Notes: generated by a model from the letters alone, not told the origin. Positions 8,557 through 20,410 are shown, counted from the stretch's first letter. The stretch: 64,000 nucleotides of DNA from Exiguobacterium algae (GCF_018617875.1 NZ_JACSKZ010000003.1:124001-188000), one strand, 5' to 3'. Program-made: numbers and translations.

Positions 8557-9828
8557 TTATTTCACTTCAAACTGTTCTGCTTCTGTCGATCCTGCAAGTG
8601 CCGTCGTAGAAGATTGGCCACCCGAGATGACGAGTGAGACTTCATCGAAGTAGCCGGTTCCGACTTCACGCTGGTGACGTGTCGCCGTGTATCCATGTTG
8701 TTCAGCATCAAATTCGGCTTGTTGCAATTCAGAATAAGCTGCCATCCCACGGTCTTTGTAGCCACGAGCCAACTCGAACATGCCAAAGTTGAGGGCATGG
8801 AATCCAGCGAGCGTGACGAATTGGAACTTGTAACCCATCGCTCCGATTTCTTGTTGGAACGTCGCGATTTCTTCGTCGGTCAGTTTCTTTTTCCAGTTGA
8901 ATGATGGCGAGCAGTTATAAGCAAGAAGTTTTCCTGGATATTTCGCATGAATCGCTTCTGCGAACTGTCGCGCTTCCTCTAGATCAGGTTCTGATGTTTC
9001 ACACCAAACGAGATCCGCATAAGGGGCATACGCCAATCCACGTGCGATTGCCTGATCGATCCCCGCTTCCGTGCGGTAGAATCCTTCCGGTGTTCGTTCG
9101 CCGACAATGAACGGATGATCGACTGGATCGATGTCACTTGTGATCAGATTCGCCGCGTGTGCATCGGTTCGTGCGACAATAATCGTCGAAACTCCCATCA
9201 CGTCTGCCGCAAGACGTGCCGCAATCAGATTTTTGACCGCTGTCTGTGTTGGAAGTAGCACTTTTCCACCGAGGTGTCCGCATTTCTTCTCAGAAGATAA
9301 CTGGTCCTCGAGGTGAACACCGGCTGCTCCTGCCTCAATCATCGCTTTCGTTAATTCAAATACGTTCAGCACCCCACCGAATCCGGCTTCCATATCCGCC
9401 ACGATTGGTGCGAACCAATGCGTATCGCCCTTTCCTTCAGCGGTTTGAATTTGATCGGCACGTTGAAGCGCTTGGTTGATCCGTTTGACGACGCTCGGCA
9501 CAGAGTTCGCCGGATACAAGCTTTGGTCCGGATACATATGACCGGAAAGGTTAGCGTCAGCAGCCACTTGCCAACCGCTCAAGTAAATTGCCTCAAGCCC
9601 CGCCTTCACTTGTTGGATCGCCTGGTTACCCGTCAGCGCCCCCAACGCATGAACATAATCCCGTTCGTGAAGGAGATTCCAAAGACGCTCCGCCCCTTTT
9701 GTCGCTAACGTGTGTTCAATCATGATTGAGCCACGTAGCTTCATCACGTCTTCCACACTATACGGACGTTCCACTCCTTCAAACCGATCTGATTGCCAGC
9801 TGTTCTCCAATTCCATACGTTGATTCAT
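8557..9828 (-). CDS. aceA: Isocitrate lyase
   Basis: A 423-residue cytoplasmic enzyme that splits isocitrate into succinate and glyoxylate, the first step of the glyoxylate shunt. The catalytic loop KKCGHLGG (Cys near residue 180) is intact, with [15 protein letters not shown] near 140, VHLEDQ and the late [11 protein letters not shown] and QFVTLAGFH segments of the substrate site. The length equals the usual short bacterial form. An AGGAGGG site precedes the ATG. A TATAAT-like -10 lies near 9845 and a perfect 12-bp palindrome at 9873-9884 sits just upstream of it. The palindrome recurs at the malate synthase promoter, suggesting joint control with that gene. Confidence 0.97.
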   Translation of the reverse strand: MNQRMELENSWQSDRFEGVERPYSVEDVMKLRGSIMIEHTLATKGAERLWNLLHERDYVHALGALTGNQAIQQVKAGLEAIYLSGWQVAADANLSGHMYPDQSLYPANSVPSVVKRINQALQRADQIQTAEGKGDTHWFAPIVADMEAGFGGVLNVFELTKAMIEAGAAGVHLEDQLSSEKKCGHLGGKVLLPTQTAVKNLIAARLAADVMGVSTIIVARTDAHAANLITSDIDPVDHPFIVGERTPEGFYRTEAGIDQAIARGLAYAPYADLVWCETSEPDLEEARQFAEAIHAKYPGKLLAYNCSPSFNWKKKLTDEEIATFQQEIGAMGYKFQFVTLAGFHALNFGMFELARGYKDRGMAAYSELQQAEFDAEQHGYTATRHQREVGTGYFDEVSLVISGGQSSTTALAGSTEAEQFEVK

Positions 9829-9872
9829 ATCGCATTCCCTCCTGTATTATATTAAATGCATTTTTTGGTTTT

Positions 9873-9884
9873 TGTTATATAACA
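9873..9884. promoter_or_regulatory. Palindromic operator candidate upstream of aceA
   Basis: TGTTATATAACA is a perfect 12-bp palindrome, about 45 nt upstream of the aceA start and just upstream of its -10 element. Two near copies flank the malate synthase promoter (12403-12416 and 12433-12446). The repeated occurrence only at glyoxylate-shunt promoters next to a MarR gene suggests that regulator's binding site. Confidence 0.6.
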
Positions 9885-9896
9885 GATAGAGCATAA

Positions 9897-10193
9897 TTAA
9901 TCGAGATAAGCACAGCATTCGAGCGCCGCTTTAAACGTCGAATGCTCCATTCCGCAGCAGCGACACACGTTCTCTTCGTCACGATCTTCCGGTTTGCGGA
10001 AAACGACCACTTCATCGACCGGTTCTTTCATGATTTGAAGCGAACCATCCGTCCGGTCTAAAACGAGACGCATCAAATCGTTCCCATAAACGAAAGCCGT
10101 ATTCGCAAGTGTAGCCGTCGATTCTCCAGAAACGATCCGACGGACGACCCAACGTTCAATCAACTGTTCACTTTCGATTTTTTTCGTAGTCAT
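9897..10193 (-). CDS. Small Cys-rich protein coupled to malate synthase, unknown function
   Basis: A 98-residue protein with a C-terminal cluster of four cysteines (CRCC near residue 78 and ECC near 93, with an intervening His), which could bind a metal. The N-terminal part is mixed alpha/beta without a recognised domain. Its ATG overlaps the malate synthase stop codon (ATGA) and is preceded by AAAGGAGG, so it is translated from the same message. The position between malate synthase and isocitrate lyase suggests a link with the shunt, but nothing in the sequence shows the role. Confidence 0.75.
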   Translation of the reverse strand: MTTKKIESEQLIERWVVRRIVSGESTATLANTAFVYGNDLMRLVLDRTDGSLQIMKEPVDEVVVFRKPEDRDEENVCRCCGMEHSTFKAALECCAYLD

Positions 10194-12379
10194 AATGATG
10201 ATCCTCCTTTTAGATTCAACTCAAGTGTTTGCCGTTTAATAAACTCCCGCCGACGTTCATGTAAAATCGGCTCCGTGTATCCATTTGGTTGTGCCAACCC
10301 TTTGAAAATCAAATCACGCGCCGCTTGATAGGCGATGGATTGATCTACGTCTGGTGTCATCGGACGATAGTTCGGGTCATCCCCGTTCTGTGCATCGACA
10401 ATTTCGGCCATCCGGTACAATGTTTCTTCAATTTGATCCGAAGTACAGACCCCGTGGTAGAGCCAGTTCGCCACGTGCTGACTCGAGATCCGGAGCGTCG
10501 CCCGGTCTTCCATCAGTCCGATGTGATGAATGTCGGGGACTTTCGAGCAGCCGACCCCTTGCTCAATCCAACGGACCACATAACCGAGTAACCCTTGTAA
10601 GTTGTTTTCAAGTTCCTCCCGAACCTCCTCGTCCGAGTACTCCATTGTCGCCAGTGGAATATCGAGTAGTCGTTTTCTCGCCTCTTGGGAGGAGAAGGTT
10701 TGTTGCATGAGCGCTTTTTGAACGGTGAACGCATCGACTTGATGATAATGCATCGCATGCAGCGTCGCCGCGGTTGGAGAAGGTACCCATGCCGTCGTCG
10801 CACCGGACTGCACATGTTTGATCTTTTCGACCATCATGTCATTCATCCGGTCCGGCATCGGCCACATCCCTTTTCCGATTTGCGCCTGTTGATGGAACCC
10901 TGCGTGAAGACCGGTCTGCACATTGAGTTTTTCATAGGCATCAAGCCAGTTCGATGTCTTCATTTCTCCTTTTCGTCTCATTGGACCAAACGTCAGAGAG
11001 GAATGAATCTCGTCACCGGTACGGTCCAGAAAGCCTGTGTTGATAAAGACGACCCGGTCTTTCACTTTCTCGATACAATTTTTTAAGTTCAATGAAGTTC
11101 GCCGTTCCTCATCCATCACGCCAACTTTCAAGGTATAACGAGACAGGTTGAGTAAATCTTCCACTGCATTGAACAACTCATTTGTGAACGCCACTTCATC
11201 TGAACCGTGCATCTTCGGTTTCACGATATAAATCGATTGCTCCCTGGAGTTGAGCCGATTGTCCAGATGCCGCCCCGCAATCAGGGAGGTGAAGATTGCA
11301 TCGAGGATTCCCTCGGGTACTTCGCGCCCTGTCTCATCGAGAATCAAGTCAGTCGTCATCAAGTGACCGACGTTTCGAATAAATAAGAGTGAGCGTCCTG
11401 GCAAGACGACGTCTTCCCCATTTTTCCCGATCAACTGCTTGTCCTGATTCAACTGACGGCGCAACAGCTTCCCATTCTTCATGAAGGAGGCTTCGAGCGT
11501 CCCATCCATGAGACCGAGCCAATTCTCGTACAGGTGTACCTTGTCTTCAGCATTCACTGCTGCGACCGAATCTTCGCAATCGACAATGGCGGATAAGGCT
11601 GCCTCGAGTTCAATATCCATCAGTCCCGCCCGGTCGAGTTTACCGATCGGATGCGTCCGGTCAAATTTCAGTTCTACGTGTAGACCATGGTGAACGAGGA
11701 ATAAACTGTCAAGTTCTTCCGGCTCCCCGACATAGCCAATGAGGTCATCCCGAACGAATGCAACCTGTCGCCCATCAATTTTTGCATAGGCGGCCCCGTC
11801 AATAATCACGTATCCATCTGCATCCTGATGAGATCCTGATTGAAGTGGGAACGTCTCGTCTAAAAATTGTTTAGCTGTCCGAATGACTTCATCTCCACGA
11901 ATCGGATTATATCCCCGACCTTTCTCTTTGCCGTCCATCTCATCGATGACGTCCGTGCCATAGAGAGCATCGTATAGACTCCCCCAACGCGCGTTCGCTG
12001 CGTTCAGTGCATAGCGGGCGTTGTCCAATGGAACGACAAGTTGTGGGCCTGCTTGATGTGAGATTTCGGAGTCCACTCGATCCACTTCGATTTGAAAGTC
12101 TTCAACGATCGGCTCGATATACCCGATTGCTTCCAGAAAACGCTCATACTCAGCAGGATTGAATGGAAGGTTGTGTGTGCTATACCAATCCTGTAACAAC
12201 TCTTCAAACTGTTTTCGGCGTTGTAACAGTTCACGGTTTTTTGGAATGAACGTATCCAAAATCGTTTCTACCCCATCCCAAAAGTTCGTGGTATCGCCGT
12301 TTGTCAGTACTCGCTCATTAATAAATCGCAACAGTTCCTGATGAACCAGATAAGTACCCCGTCGTTCATAATGTTCCAA
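10190..12379 (-). CDS. glcB: Malate synthase G
   Basis: A 729-residue cytoplasmic enzyme that condenses glyoxylate with acetyl-CoA to give malate, the second step of the glyoxylate shunt. The length is that of the large G isoform rather than the shorter A form. Typical segments are ARWGSLYDALYGTD near residue 135, FVRDDLIGYVGEP, VVLPGRSLLFIRNVGH near 325, YIVKPKMHGSDEVAF near 372, FINTGFLDRTGDEIH and GVGCSKVPDIHHIGLMEDRATLRISSQH near 620. The frame begins with a TTG codon (12377-12379) preceded by GGAAGGA at good spacing; there is no in-frame ATG nearby. It overlaps the next small gene by 4 nt. Two copies of the palindromic operator flank its -10. Confidence 0.95.
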   Translation of the reverse strand: MEHYERRGTYLVHQELLRFINERVLTNGDTTNFWDGVETILDTFIPKNRELLQRRKQFEELLQDWYSTHNLPFNPAEYERFLEAIGYIEPIVEDFQIEVDRVDSEISHQAGPQLVVPLDNARYALNAANARWGSLYDALYGTDVIDEMDGKEKGRGYNPIRGDEVIRTAKQFLDETFPLQSGSHQDADGYVIIDGAAYAKIDGRQVAFVRDDLIGYVGEPEELDSLFLVHHGLHVELKFDRTHPIGKLDRAGLMDIELEAALSAIVDCEDSVAAVNAEDKVHLYENWLGLMDGTLEASFMKNGKLLRRQLNQDKQLIGKNGEDVVLPGRSLLFIRNVGHLMTTDLILDETGREVPEGILDAIFTSLIAGRHLDNRLNSREQSIYIVKPKMHGSDEVAFTNELFNAVEDLLNLSRYTLKVGVMDEERRTSLNLKNCIEKVKDRVVFINTGFLDRTGDEIHSSLTFGPMRRKGEMKTSNWLDAYEKLNVQTGLHAGFHQQAQIGKGMWPMPDRMNDMMVEKIKHVQSGATTAWVPSPTAATLHAMHYHQVDAFTVQKALMQQTFSSQEARKRLLDIPLATMEYSDEEVREELENNLQGLLGYVVRWIEQGVGCSKVPDIHHIGLMEDRATLRISSQHVANWLYHGVCTSDQIEETLYRMAEIVDAQNGDDPNYRPMTPDVDQSIAYQAARDLIFKGLAQPNGYTEPILHERRREFIKRQTLELNLKGGSSL

Positions 12380-12402
12380 GCGCTCACATCCTTCCTTTGA
12401 TG

Positions 12403-12416
12403 TTGTTATATATCAG
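12403..12416. promoter_or_regulatory. Operator candidate, promoter-distal site at malate synthase
   Basis: TTGTTATATATCAG differs from the idealised CTGTTATATAACAG at two positions. It falls just after the -10 of the leftward malate synthase promoter, near the expected transcription start, a position where a bound repressor would block initiation. Confidence 0.5.
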
Positions 12417-12424
12417 TTGATTAC

Positions 12425-12454
12425 AATATAGACTATTATATAACAGTTTGACAA
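12425..12454 (-). promoter_or_regulatory. Malate synthase promoter with operator in the spacer
   Basis: Reading leftward, TTGTCA (12449-12454) and TATATT (12425-12430) are separated by 18 bp. The spacer contains CTGTTATATAATAG (12433-12446), one mismatch from the operator palindrome. On the other strand TTGACA at 12448-12453 with TTTTAT at 12471-12476 gives a plausible divergent promoter for the MarR gene, so the same operator could control both. Confidence 0.55.
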
Positions 12455-12560
12455 CCCATTTTCTAAAACTTTTTATTTGAAATTTTGAGAAGAAGGCGTT
12501 AGGATAATTTATGTGACCTATCAATGATTGATTCGTCAATGATATAGAGGAGGGATGTGC

Positions 12561-13007
12561 ATGCGAGATTCTTGCTCGCTAAGCGACCAGATTCTCTATC
12601 ACATCATCACTGTACAAAAAGAACTCGGGCAGTTATTTGATTCGGAAATGGATGGATTGAGTTTGACCCGCTATGACATTTTGAGCAATTTGTATCATGT
12701 CGGAGCATTGCGGCAACGCGATTTACAACAGCGTGTCGACGTCGATCACGCCGCCATTACGCGTCACTTAAAACAACTGGAGACACAGGGCTTAATCGTA
12801 CGCAAACGCTGTGAGAAGGATAACCGTGTCATTTATGTCGATTTGACCGATCGTGGTCGTGAACAAATTGCACATTGGACTGAGCAAAAAAAATGCTTAT
12901 CCGACCGACTTTTTGTCAACATGAAGGTAGAGGAACAACAACAACTTTTGACGTCTTTGACGTCGTTACAGAATAACATTGAACACGAAAGGAAGACTTT
13001 AATATGA
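12561..13007 (+). CDS. MarR family transcriptional regulator
   Basis: A 148-residue winged-helix DNA-binding protein. The MarR core is clear: a helix around LTRYDILSNLYHVG (35-50), the recognition helix DHAAITRHLKQLETQGLI (about 68-85) and the wing RKRCEKDNRVIYVDLTDRG (86-104), where the Asp-Arg pair is nearly invariant. Cysteines near residues 4 and 88 could allow redox or thiol sensing. The ATG at 12561 is chosen over 12555 because the latter abuts the GAGGAGGG ribosome site with no spacing. The gene diverges from malate synthase and overlaps the nitroreductase start (ATGA). It probably represses these neighbours through the repeated palindrome; the ligand is unknown. Confidence 0.9.
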   Translation: MRDSCSLSDQILYHIITVQKELGQLFDSEMDGLSLTRYDILSNLYHVGALRQRDLQQRVDVDHAAITRHLKQLETQGLIVRKRCEKDNRVIYVDLTDRGREQIAHWTEQKKCLSDRLFVNMKVEEQQQLLTSLTSLQNNIEHERKTLI

Positions 13008-13639
13008 ATACTGCTATTCAGAAAGATTTTATGGAGATTGTGAAAGGCCGCCGCTCAATCCGCGTATATGATGAAAGTGTTAAAATTTCGAAAGAAGAAA
13101 TGACACAGATTTTAGAAGAAGCGACAACGGCTCCATCTTCTCTGAACCTTCAACCGTGGCGCTTCGTCGTCATCGATAGCGAAGAAGGAAAAGAAAAGCT
13201 TCTCCCGCTCGCGAGCTTTAATAAACGACAAGTCGAGACATCGTCTGCAGTCATTGCCGTTTTCGCCGATTATCAAATGGCTGACTACACAGAAGAAATT
13301 TTCGATACAGCCGTCGAACGTGGCTTGATGCCAACGGAAGTCCGTGACCGTCAAGTTGACATGATCAAAGGCATCTTCAAGGATGCGCCAAAAGAAATGG
13401 TCAAAGACAGCATCATGCTCGACTCAGGACTCGTCTCCATGCAACTCATGCTCGTCGCACGCGCCCACGGATACGATACAAACCCAATCGGTGGATATGA
13501 TAAAGCGAACATCGCTGAAACATTCGGACTCGACAAAGAGCGTTATCTCCCAGTCATGCTTCTTTCAATCGGGAAAGCCGCAGAAGAGGGATATCCATCT
13601 GTTCGATTCCCAGTCGATCGCATCACAGAATGGAAATAA
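13004..13639 (+). CDS. Nitroreductase-family FMN oxidoreductase
   Basis: A 211-residue flavoprotein of the NfsB/FRase I fold, reducing nitro compounds or quinones with NAD(P)H. The N-terminal RRSIRVYDE motif (residues 16-24) binds the FMN phosphate, APSSLNLQPWRFVVI (about 43-57) is the classic flavin-contact loop, and the C-terminal NPIGGYDKANI and VMLLSIGKA complete the fold. It is co-transcribed with the MarR gene (4-nt overlap), a common arrangement in which the regulator senses a compound the enzyme detoxifies. The physiological substrate cannot be told from sequence. A terminator follows. Confidence 0.9.
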   Translation: MNTAIQKDFMEIVKGRRSIRVYDESVKISKEEMTQILEEATTAPSSLNLQPWRFVVIDSEEGKEKLLPLASFNKRQVETSSAVIAVFADYQMADYTEEIFDTAVERGLMPTEVRDRQVDMIKGIFKDAPKEMVKDSIMLDSGLVSMQLMLVARAHGYDTNPIGGYDKANIAETFGLDKERYLPVMLLSIGKAAEEGYPSVRFPVDRITEWK

Positions 13640-13641
13640 AC

Positions 13642-13678
13642 AAAGGCTCAATCGCTTAAGTGCGATTGAGCCTTTTTT
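13642..13678. terminator. Bidirectional terminator between two nitroreductases
   Basis: A 14-bp perfect stem, AAAGGCTCAATCGC with its complement and a 6-nt loop, followed by T residues. The convergent nitroreductase gene stops at 13678. Confidence 0.85.
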
Positions 13679-14340
13679 CATCCAATATATTTGACGACCT
13701 CATTAAAATCACGACGCGTCTTCGGTGCGAAATCTTTCGCCCGGTAACCAAAAGCAACCATGACCGACAGTGACCACTCACCACGTTCCATGACACCTTC
13801 TGAAATCAACAGTTCATCCATCTCTTCCTGATTGAACCCTTCAATCGGACATGAATCCACACCGATTTGTGCGGCTGCCGTCATCATATTTCCGAGAGGA
13901 ATGTAAGTTTGACGTTTCACCCATTCCTGGAAGACGCGTTCATTGTCCAATAGACGATAGTCGTTCTCCTGGAAATCGTGCACACGTTTGATTCGTTGAT
14001 CGTACTCTTCTTTCGTTCTACCCTGCACTTCCGTCACAATATGCCGAATATAATCTGCGTCGTAGCGCATCGCTTTCGGTGTTCTCGCTAAAATCAGTAC
14101 AAAATGACTAGCCGTGAGCGCCTGCCCTTGTGCCCCCCATGCGTGATCTTTGATTTTTTGGAGCAAGTCCTCGCGACGAACGACAACGAATTGCCAAGGC
14201 TCAAACCCGAACGAACTCGGGGACAGACGCCCTGTCTCAAGAATGAATTCAAAATCTTCTTCTTTCACTTTTTTGTCCGCATCAAACACCTTTGTCGCTT
14301 GGCGCCAACGGTATGCTTCCAATATGTCTTTCTTCTTCAT
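13678..14340 (-). CDS. NAD(P)H nitroreductase (YfkO/NfnB-like)
   Basis: A 220-residue nitroreductase-family protein of a different branch from the one at 13004. FMN motifs are YRWRQATKVFD near residue 12, SPSSFGFEPWQFVVVR near 40 and the late CPIEGFNQEEMDELL near 160; VMVAFGYRAKDFAPKTRR closes the domain. The ATG at 14340 has a GGAGGA 9 nt upstream, whereas an upstream in-frame GTG at 14349 abuts that site. It shares a terminator with the other nitroreductase but is in the opposite orientation, so the two are not one operon. A methyltransferase gene lies 16 nt upstream and may be co-transcribed. Confidence 0.9.
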   Translation of the reverse strand: MKKKDILEAYRWRQATKVFDADKKVKEEDFEFILETGRLSPSSFGFEPWQFVVVRREDLLQKIKDHAWGAQGQALTASHFVLILARTPKAMRYDADYIRHIVTEVQGRTKEEYDQRIKRVHDFQENDYRLLDNERVFQEWVKRQTYIPLGNMMTAAAQIGVDSCPIEGFNQEEMDELLISEGVMERGEWSLSVMVAFGYRAKDFAPKTRRDFNEVVKYIG

Positions 14341-14356
14341 CGTACTCACTCCTCCG

Positions 14357-14968
14357 TTACCAAGATGACTCCATCATATCAAAACGATAAATCAAAAATC
14401 GCTCGTGAAGATTCTTTAAAGGTAACCGGACTTCCTGTACGAACCGAAACGGTGTTTCGTCATTCAAAAAGTGTAGATAACCGTCCTCCGGATAATACAG
14501 GATGATGTCCACCTGACGCGGGTTCCCTTCCACAGATTCCATGATGTTCGACACTACTTGACGAAATACATTCACAGAAAACGGGTTAAAAAAGTAAAAA
14601 CGATTGGCATCTGTTGGAATAGGGATCTGTTCGGCATAGGCATGCTCGAACTGAACACTTCCGCGATTCCGGTGTTTTTTTGCATAGTTCATCCAATTTT
14701 GCATGGCGTCCTCATGAAACCCGCCGTCCATCTCCACACCGATGGCGCGTACGCGAAAAGTATAGGCCAGATAGAATGGGAGTCGTCCTTTCCCCGAACC
14801 GAAGTCCATGACGGTGTCGGTCGGAACTAACGGATACGCATCCCGCAGTAAATCAAGTGCTTCATATGGAGTCGGCTCGTAACGGTGGTATTCGGCAGTA
14901 GCCGGAAATCCTTGTTGCGGCTTGGCTGTCTGAATGTGGAGAAGTTGTTCATATTGTTGTTCGTTCAT
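14357..14968 (-). CDS. Class I SAM-dependent methyltransferase
   Basis: A 203-residue protein with a Rossmann-type SAM-binding domain. Motif I is DFGSGKGRLPFYLAY near residue 56, followed by an acidic residue in AIGVEMDGGFHE (motif II) and FYFFNPFSVNVF, a motif IV-like strand near 124. The target is unknown; similar Bacillus proteins are simply annotated as methyltransferases. An AAAGGA site 7 nt upstream supports the start. The 16-nt gap to the nitroreductase gene suggests one transcript. Confidence 0.8.
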   Translation of the reverse strand: MNEQQYEQLLHIQTAKPQQGFPATAEYHRYEPTPYEALDLLRDAYPLVPTDTVMDFGSGKGRLPFYLAYTFRVRAIGVEMDGGFHEDAMQNWMNYAKKHRNRGSVQFEHAYAEQIPIPTDANRFYFFNPFSVNVFRQVVSNIMESVEGNPRQVDIILYYPEDGYLHFLNDETPFRFVQEVRLPLKNLHERFLIYRFDMMESSW

Positions 14969-15063
14969 CTAACTGTCCTTTCTATAACGAATCAAGTGAT
15001 GAGAAAGAAGTCATTTGCATCTGTTTGTGAGGTCCAAAGAGACTAAACGTGCATGAAATGTTT

Positions 15064-15783
15064 TTAGCGAAATCCGCCTGCTCCCTTCAATACGGTCCGC
15101 TGAAGCGAACTACGGACACGCTCGCTCCATGCCACTTCACGTTCGAGGTAAGATTGCCGGGATAGCCACCCTTCCCCGATCCACATGGCATATGCGACGA
15201 GTCCGCTCCCCATTACCACACGGAGGAACGCCATGTCGGCAAATAGACTGTACAAACAACCGAATACAAACAGTTCCATCAGCAGCTGTTTCACCCAATG
15301 ATGACCACGAATCACTTGTTGGTATCGAATCCACATGTGGAGCCAGGCGATGAGTGTCAGATTCAGCCAAAGCGTTAAGGTATCCAATGCACTCCACCCT
15401 TGTGCATGAAAAATGGGTACAAATAAAAGGAGGCAGCATCCATACTTCAGAACGAGGAGAAGTGTGCGATATTGAAGTGAGTAATGCTTGATTTGACGAA
15501 TCAACCGCTTCGTCGAAAGCAGCAGGACATCTCCTTGTTCGAGCCACACAACAAATCGATCGCGAAGAAAGAGCAGAAAGAAAATGAACACCCATACGAC
15601 CTTGAAGTGACCAATCCACTCGAATTTTCCTTGCCAAAGGAAGACATAGACAAATCCCATATACATCAAAAACGGAACTAGGATATATACCATCACGGTC
15701 CAGTCAATCAACAATCGAATCGTCTGCCAATTCTTTCGCGCATCCATGACGACCCGTTCTTGGAATAGACTTCTCGCCGTCAT
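15064..15783 (-). CDS. Short EcsB-like membrane protein
   Basis: A 239-residue membrane protein with about six hydrophobic segments (near residues 28-50, 58-76, 105-125, 130-150, 165-185 and 188-205). The N-terminus, with NWQTIRLLIDWTVMVYILVPFL followed by a loop and a LRDRFVVWLEQGDVLLL segment, resembles EcsB, the membrane part of the EcsAB ABC exporter involved in secretion and competence. Normal EcsB is about 400 residues; this one has only the N-terminal part, and the 95 bp downstream has no continuation in any frame. No ATPase (ecsA) gene adjoins it. It may be a truncated paralogue or an independent short family. GAGG precedes the ATG. Confidence 0.6.
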   Translation of the reverse strand: MTARSLFQERVVMDARKNWQTIRLLIDWTVMVYILVPFLMYMGFVYVFLWQGKFEWIGHFKVVWVFIFFLLFLRDRFVVWLEQGDVLLLSTKRLIRQIKHYSLQYRTLLLVLKYGCCLLLFVPIFHAQGWSALDTLTLWLNLTLIAWLHMWIRYQQVIRGHHWVKQLLMELFVFGCLYSLFADMAFLRVVMGSGLVAYAMWIGEGWLSRQSYLEREVAWSERVRSSLQRTVLKGAGGFR

Positions 15784-15984
15784 CAGACCTCACATCCTCA
15801 CAGGTTGATTCTTCTCAAATGATTTCGTATTTCTCTTATTATAAAACAAGTTCCCCTTCGTTGATTTTTTATACGGGATGTCGACAGGAGGCAGTTCATC
15901 ATTTACTTTGCCAATGGAAGATGAAATGATACATCTATCAGGTAATTGAAATCAAAGTATCCGATTCATCGAGGAGGAAGCAGG

Positions 15985-16077
15985 ATGAGTGCTTGGATGG
16001 AAATCATTATGTACATGCTCATCGCAGCAGGCGTCAGTCTCGCCATTATCGTGTTGCGTAAAATCACAAAAGCATAA
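15985..16077 (+). CDS. 30-residue single-span membrane peptide
   Basis: A short frame (MSAWMEIIMYMLIAAGVSLA, then IIVLRKITKA) with a strong GAGGAGG ribosome site 8-9 nt before the ATG. One hydrophobic segment covers about residues 5-23, followed by a basic tail (RKITK), which predicts an inner-membrane peptide with the C-terminus in the cytoplasm. The family is not recognised. The upstream 200 bp (15784-15984) is otherwise non-coding and holds its promoter. Coding status rests on the ribosome site and hydrophobic pattern. Confidence 0.6.
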   Translation: MSAWMEIIMYMLIAAGVSLAIIVLRKITKA

Positions 16078-16123
16078 AAAACACCCCATAAAAGTTGGAT
16101 TTTCATGTCCACCTTTTATGGGG
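16075..16123 (-). terminator. Terminator of the beta-glucoside operon
   Basis: A 16-bp stem with one mismatch (arms 16084-16099 and 16108-16123). On the minus strand it is followed by a T run (plus-strand A run 16075-16082), so it terminates the leftward bglA transcript. The plus side lacks a T run. Confidence 0.75.
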
Positions 16124-16144
16124 CAGTTCAGTATGGCCGTTCTT

Positions 16145-19469
<3,325 letters not shown>

Positions 19470-19492
19470 TTAATCTTTTTTGTAAAAAGAAA

Positions 19493-19558
19493 AACCTAAA
19501 TCACTACACACAAAAGGTGTAGTCATTTAGGTTTGGCCTGCATCATCAGTAACCATCC
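19493..19558 (-). promoter_or_regulatory. LicT-type ribonucleic antiterminator and terminator before bglP
   Basis: On the minus strand the antiterminator element (19530-19558) begins right after the licT stop codon and matches the GGATxGTTACTG...GCAGGCxAAACC consensus. It overlaps a terminator hairpin (arms about 19493-19509 and 19516-19532, AACCTAAAT...) ending in T residues. LicT binding would stabilise the antiterminator and allow read-through into bglP. Confidence 0.9.
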
Positions 19559-20410
19559 TTAGGATCGACGCTCTTTCATTAAATTTTCGATGTGAATCAT
19601 CATATACAATCGCTCATCCGTTGTGACTTGGTAGTGATACTTGTTTGCAATCAACCCGGCGATTTTCTCCACACACTCAAATGCCTCCGGATACCGTTGC
19701 TTCACCATCATAAACAAGGTTTCATCTCCGGCTGACTTCATTACTTCGCCGGAAGCAAGGCGTTGCACAAAATATTTCAGGTGCGTTAAAAATCTTGAAT
19801 AGGCGTACGACTCCTCATCCAACTCAATTTGAAAATGGTACGTGATGATTGTCAGAATGGCCTGTGTCGCTCTCGTCATCTCCGTTACAAGATGTAGATT
19901 CTCCCCTTTGACCCCTGACATGGTGGCATTGACGAGGTGAAGCGCAATCGCCACGGCCTCATCCTCATCTAGCTTGACATGGTGTCGTTCATTGATTAGT
20001 TCAACTGCTTCTTTTCCAACTGCAAACTCCGGAGCATAAAATCGTTTGACCTCCCAAACGAGAGGATTTCGGATTAGAATCCCATCATGGTAACGGCTGA
20101 GTGCGAAATGGAGGTGGTCTGCTAGCGTCACATACAATGAATCATGAATCGATTGATTCAATCTTTTTTCCGCCAACTTGACGATTTGCTTCACTGTCTC
20201 CATCTCTACAGTCGGCATTTCATTTAAAAAGTGGACAAAACGTTCATAGCTTTCTTTACTCTCGAGCGTAAAGATTTTTTCGACACGTGTTTGGTCAACG
20301 AGATCGCCGGGTCGCTTTTGAAACGCGATTCCGCGTCCCATCACAACCTGTTCTTGACCGTTCGCATCGATGGCAACGACGTTATTGTTGAACACTTTTG
20401 AAATTTCCAT
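19559..20410 (-). CDS. licT: BglG/LicT family transcriptional antiterminator
   Basis: A 283-residue RNA-binding regulator. The N-terminal co-antiterminator domain (about 1-55) has the pattern KVFNNNVVAI...VMGRGIAFQK seen in LicT. Two PTS regulation domains follow, with the expected phosphorylatable histidines: LADHLHFAL and AIALHLVNA in PRD1, and LTHLKYFVQR and MMIHIENL in PRD2. Phosphorylation by the cognate EII and by HPr switches it between inactive and active dimers (family knowledge). The ATG at 20410 is used because GAGGTGA is well spaced for it. Binding sites lie upstream of both its own gene and bglP, so it is autoregulated. Confidence 0.94.
   Translation of the reverse strand: MEISKVFNNNVVAIDANGQEQVVMGRGIAFQKRPGDLVDQTRVEKIFTLESKESYERFVHFLNEMPTVEMETVKQIVKLAEKRLNQSIHDSLYVTLADHLHFALSRYHDGILIRNPLVWEVKRFYAPEFAVGKEAVELINERHHVKLDEDEAVAIALHLVNATMSGVKGENLHLVTEMTRATQAILTIITYHFQIELDEESYAYSRFLTHLKYFVQRLASGEVMKSAGDETLFMMVKQRYPEAFECVEKIAGLIANKYHYQVTTDERLYMMIHIENLMKERRS

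Noticed and set aside
12555-12560. ATG at 12555 as the MarR start
   Set aside because: It directly abuts the ribosome site, which would prevent initiation; the ATG at 12561 has normal spacing.
13004-14340. Tandem duplication of nitroreductase genes
   Set aside because: The two proteins are from different branches, lie on opposite strands and share only the general FMN motifs.
15064-15783. A frameshift that cut EcsB short
   Set aside because: The 95 bp after the stop codon has no continuing hydrophobic coding frame on that strand, so a simple frameshift is not supported.
16084-16123. A plus-strand terminator for the 30-residue peptide gene
   Set aside because: No T run follows the hairpin on the plus strand; the T run is on the minus strand, so it belongs to the beta-glucoside operon.
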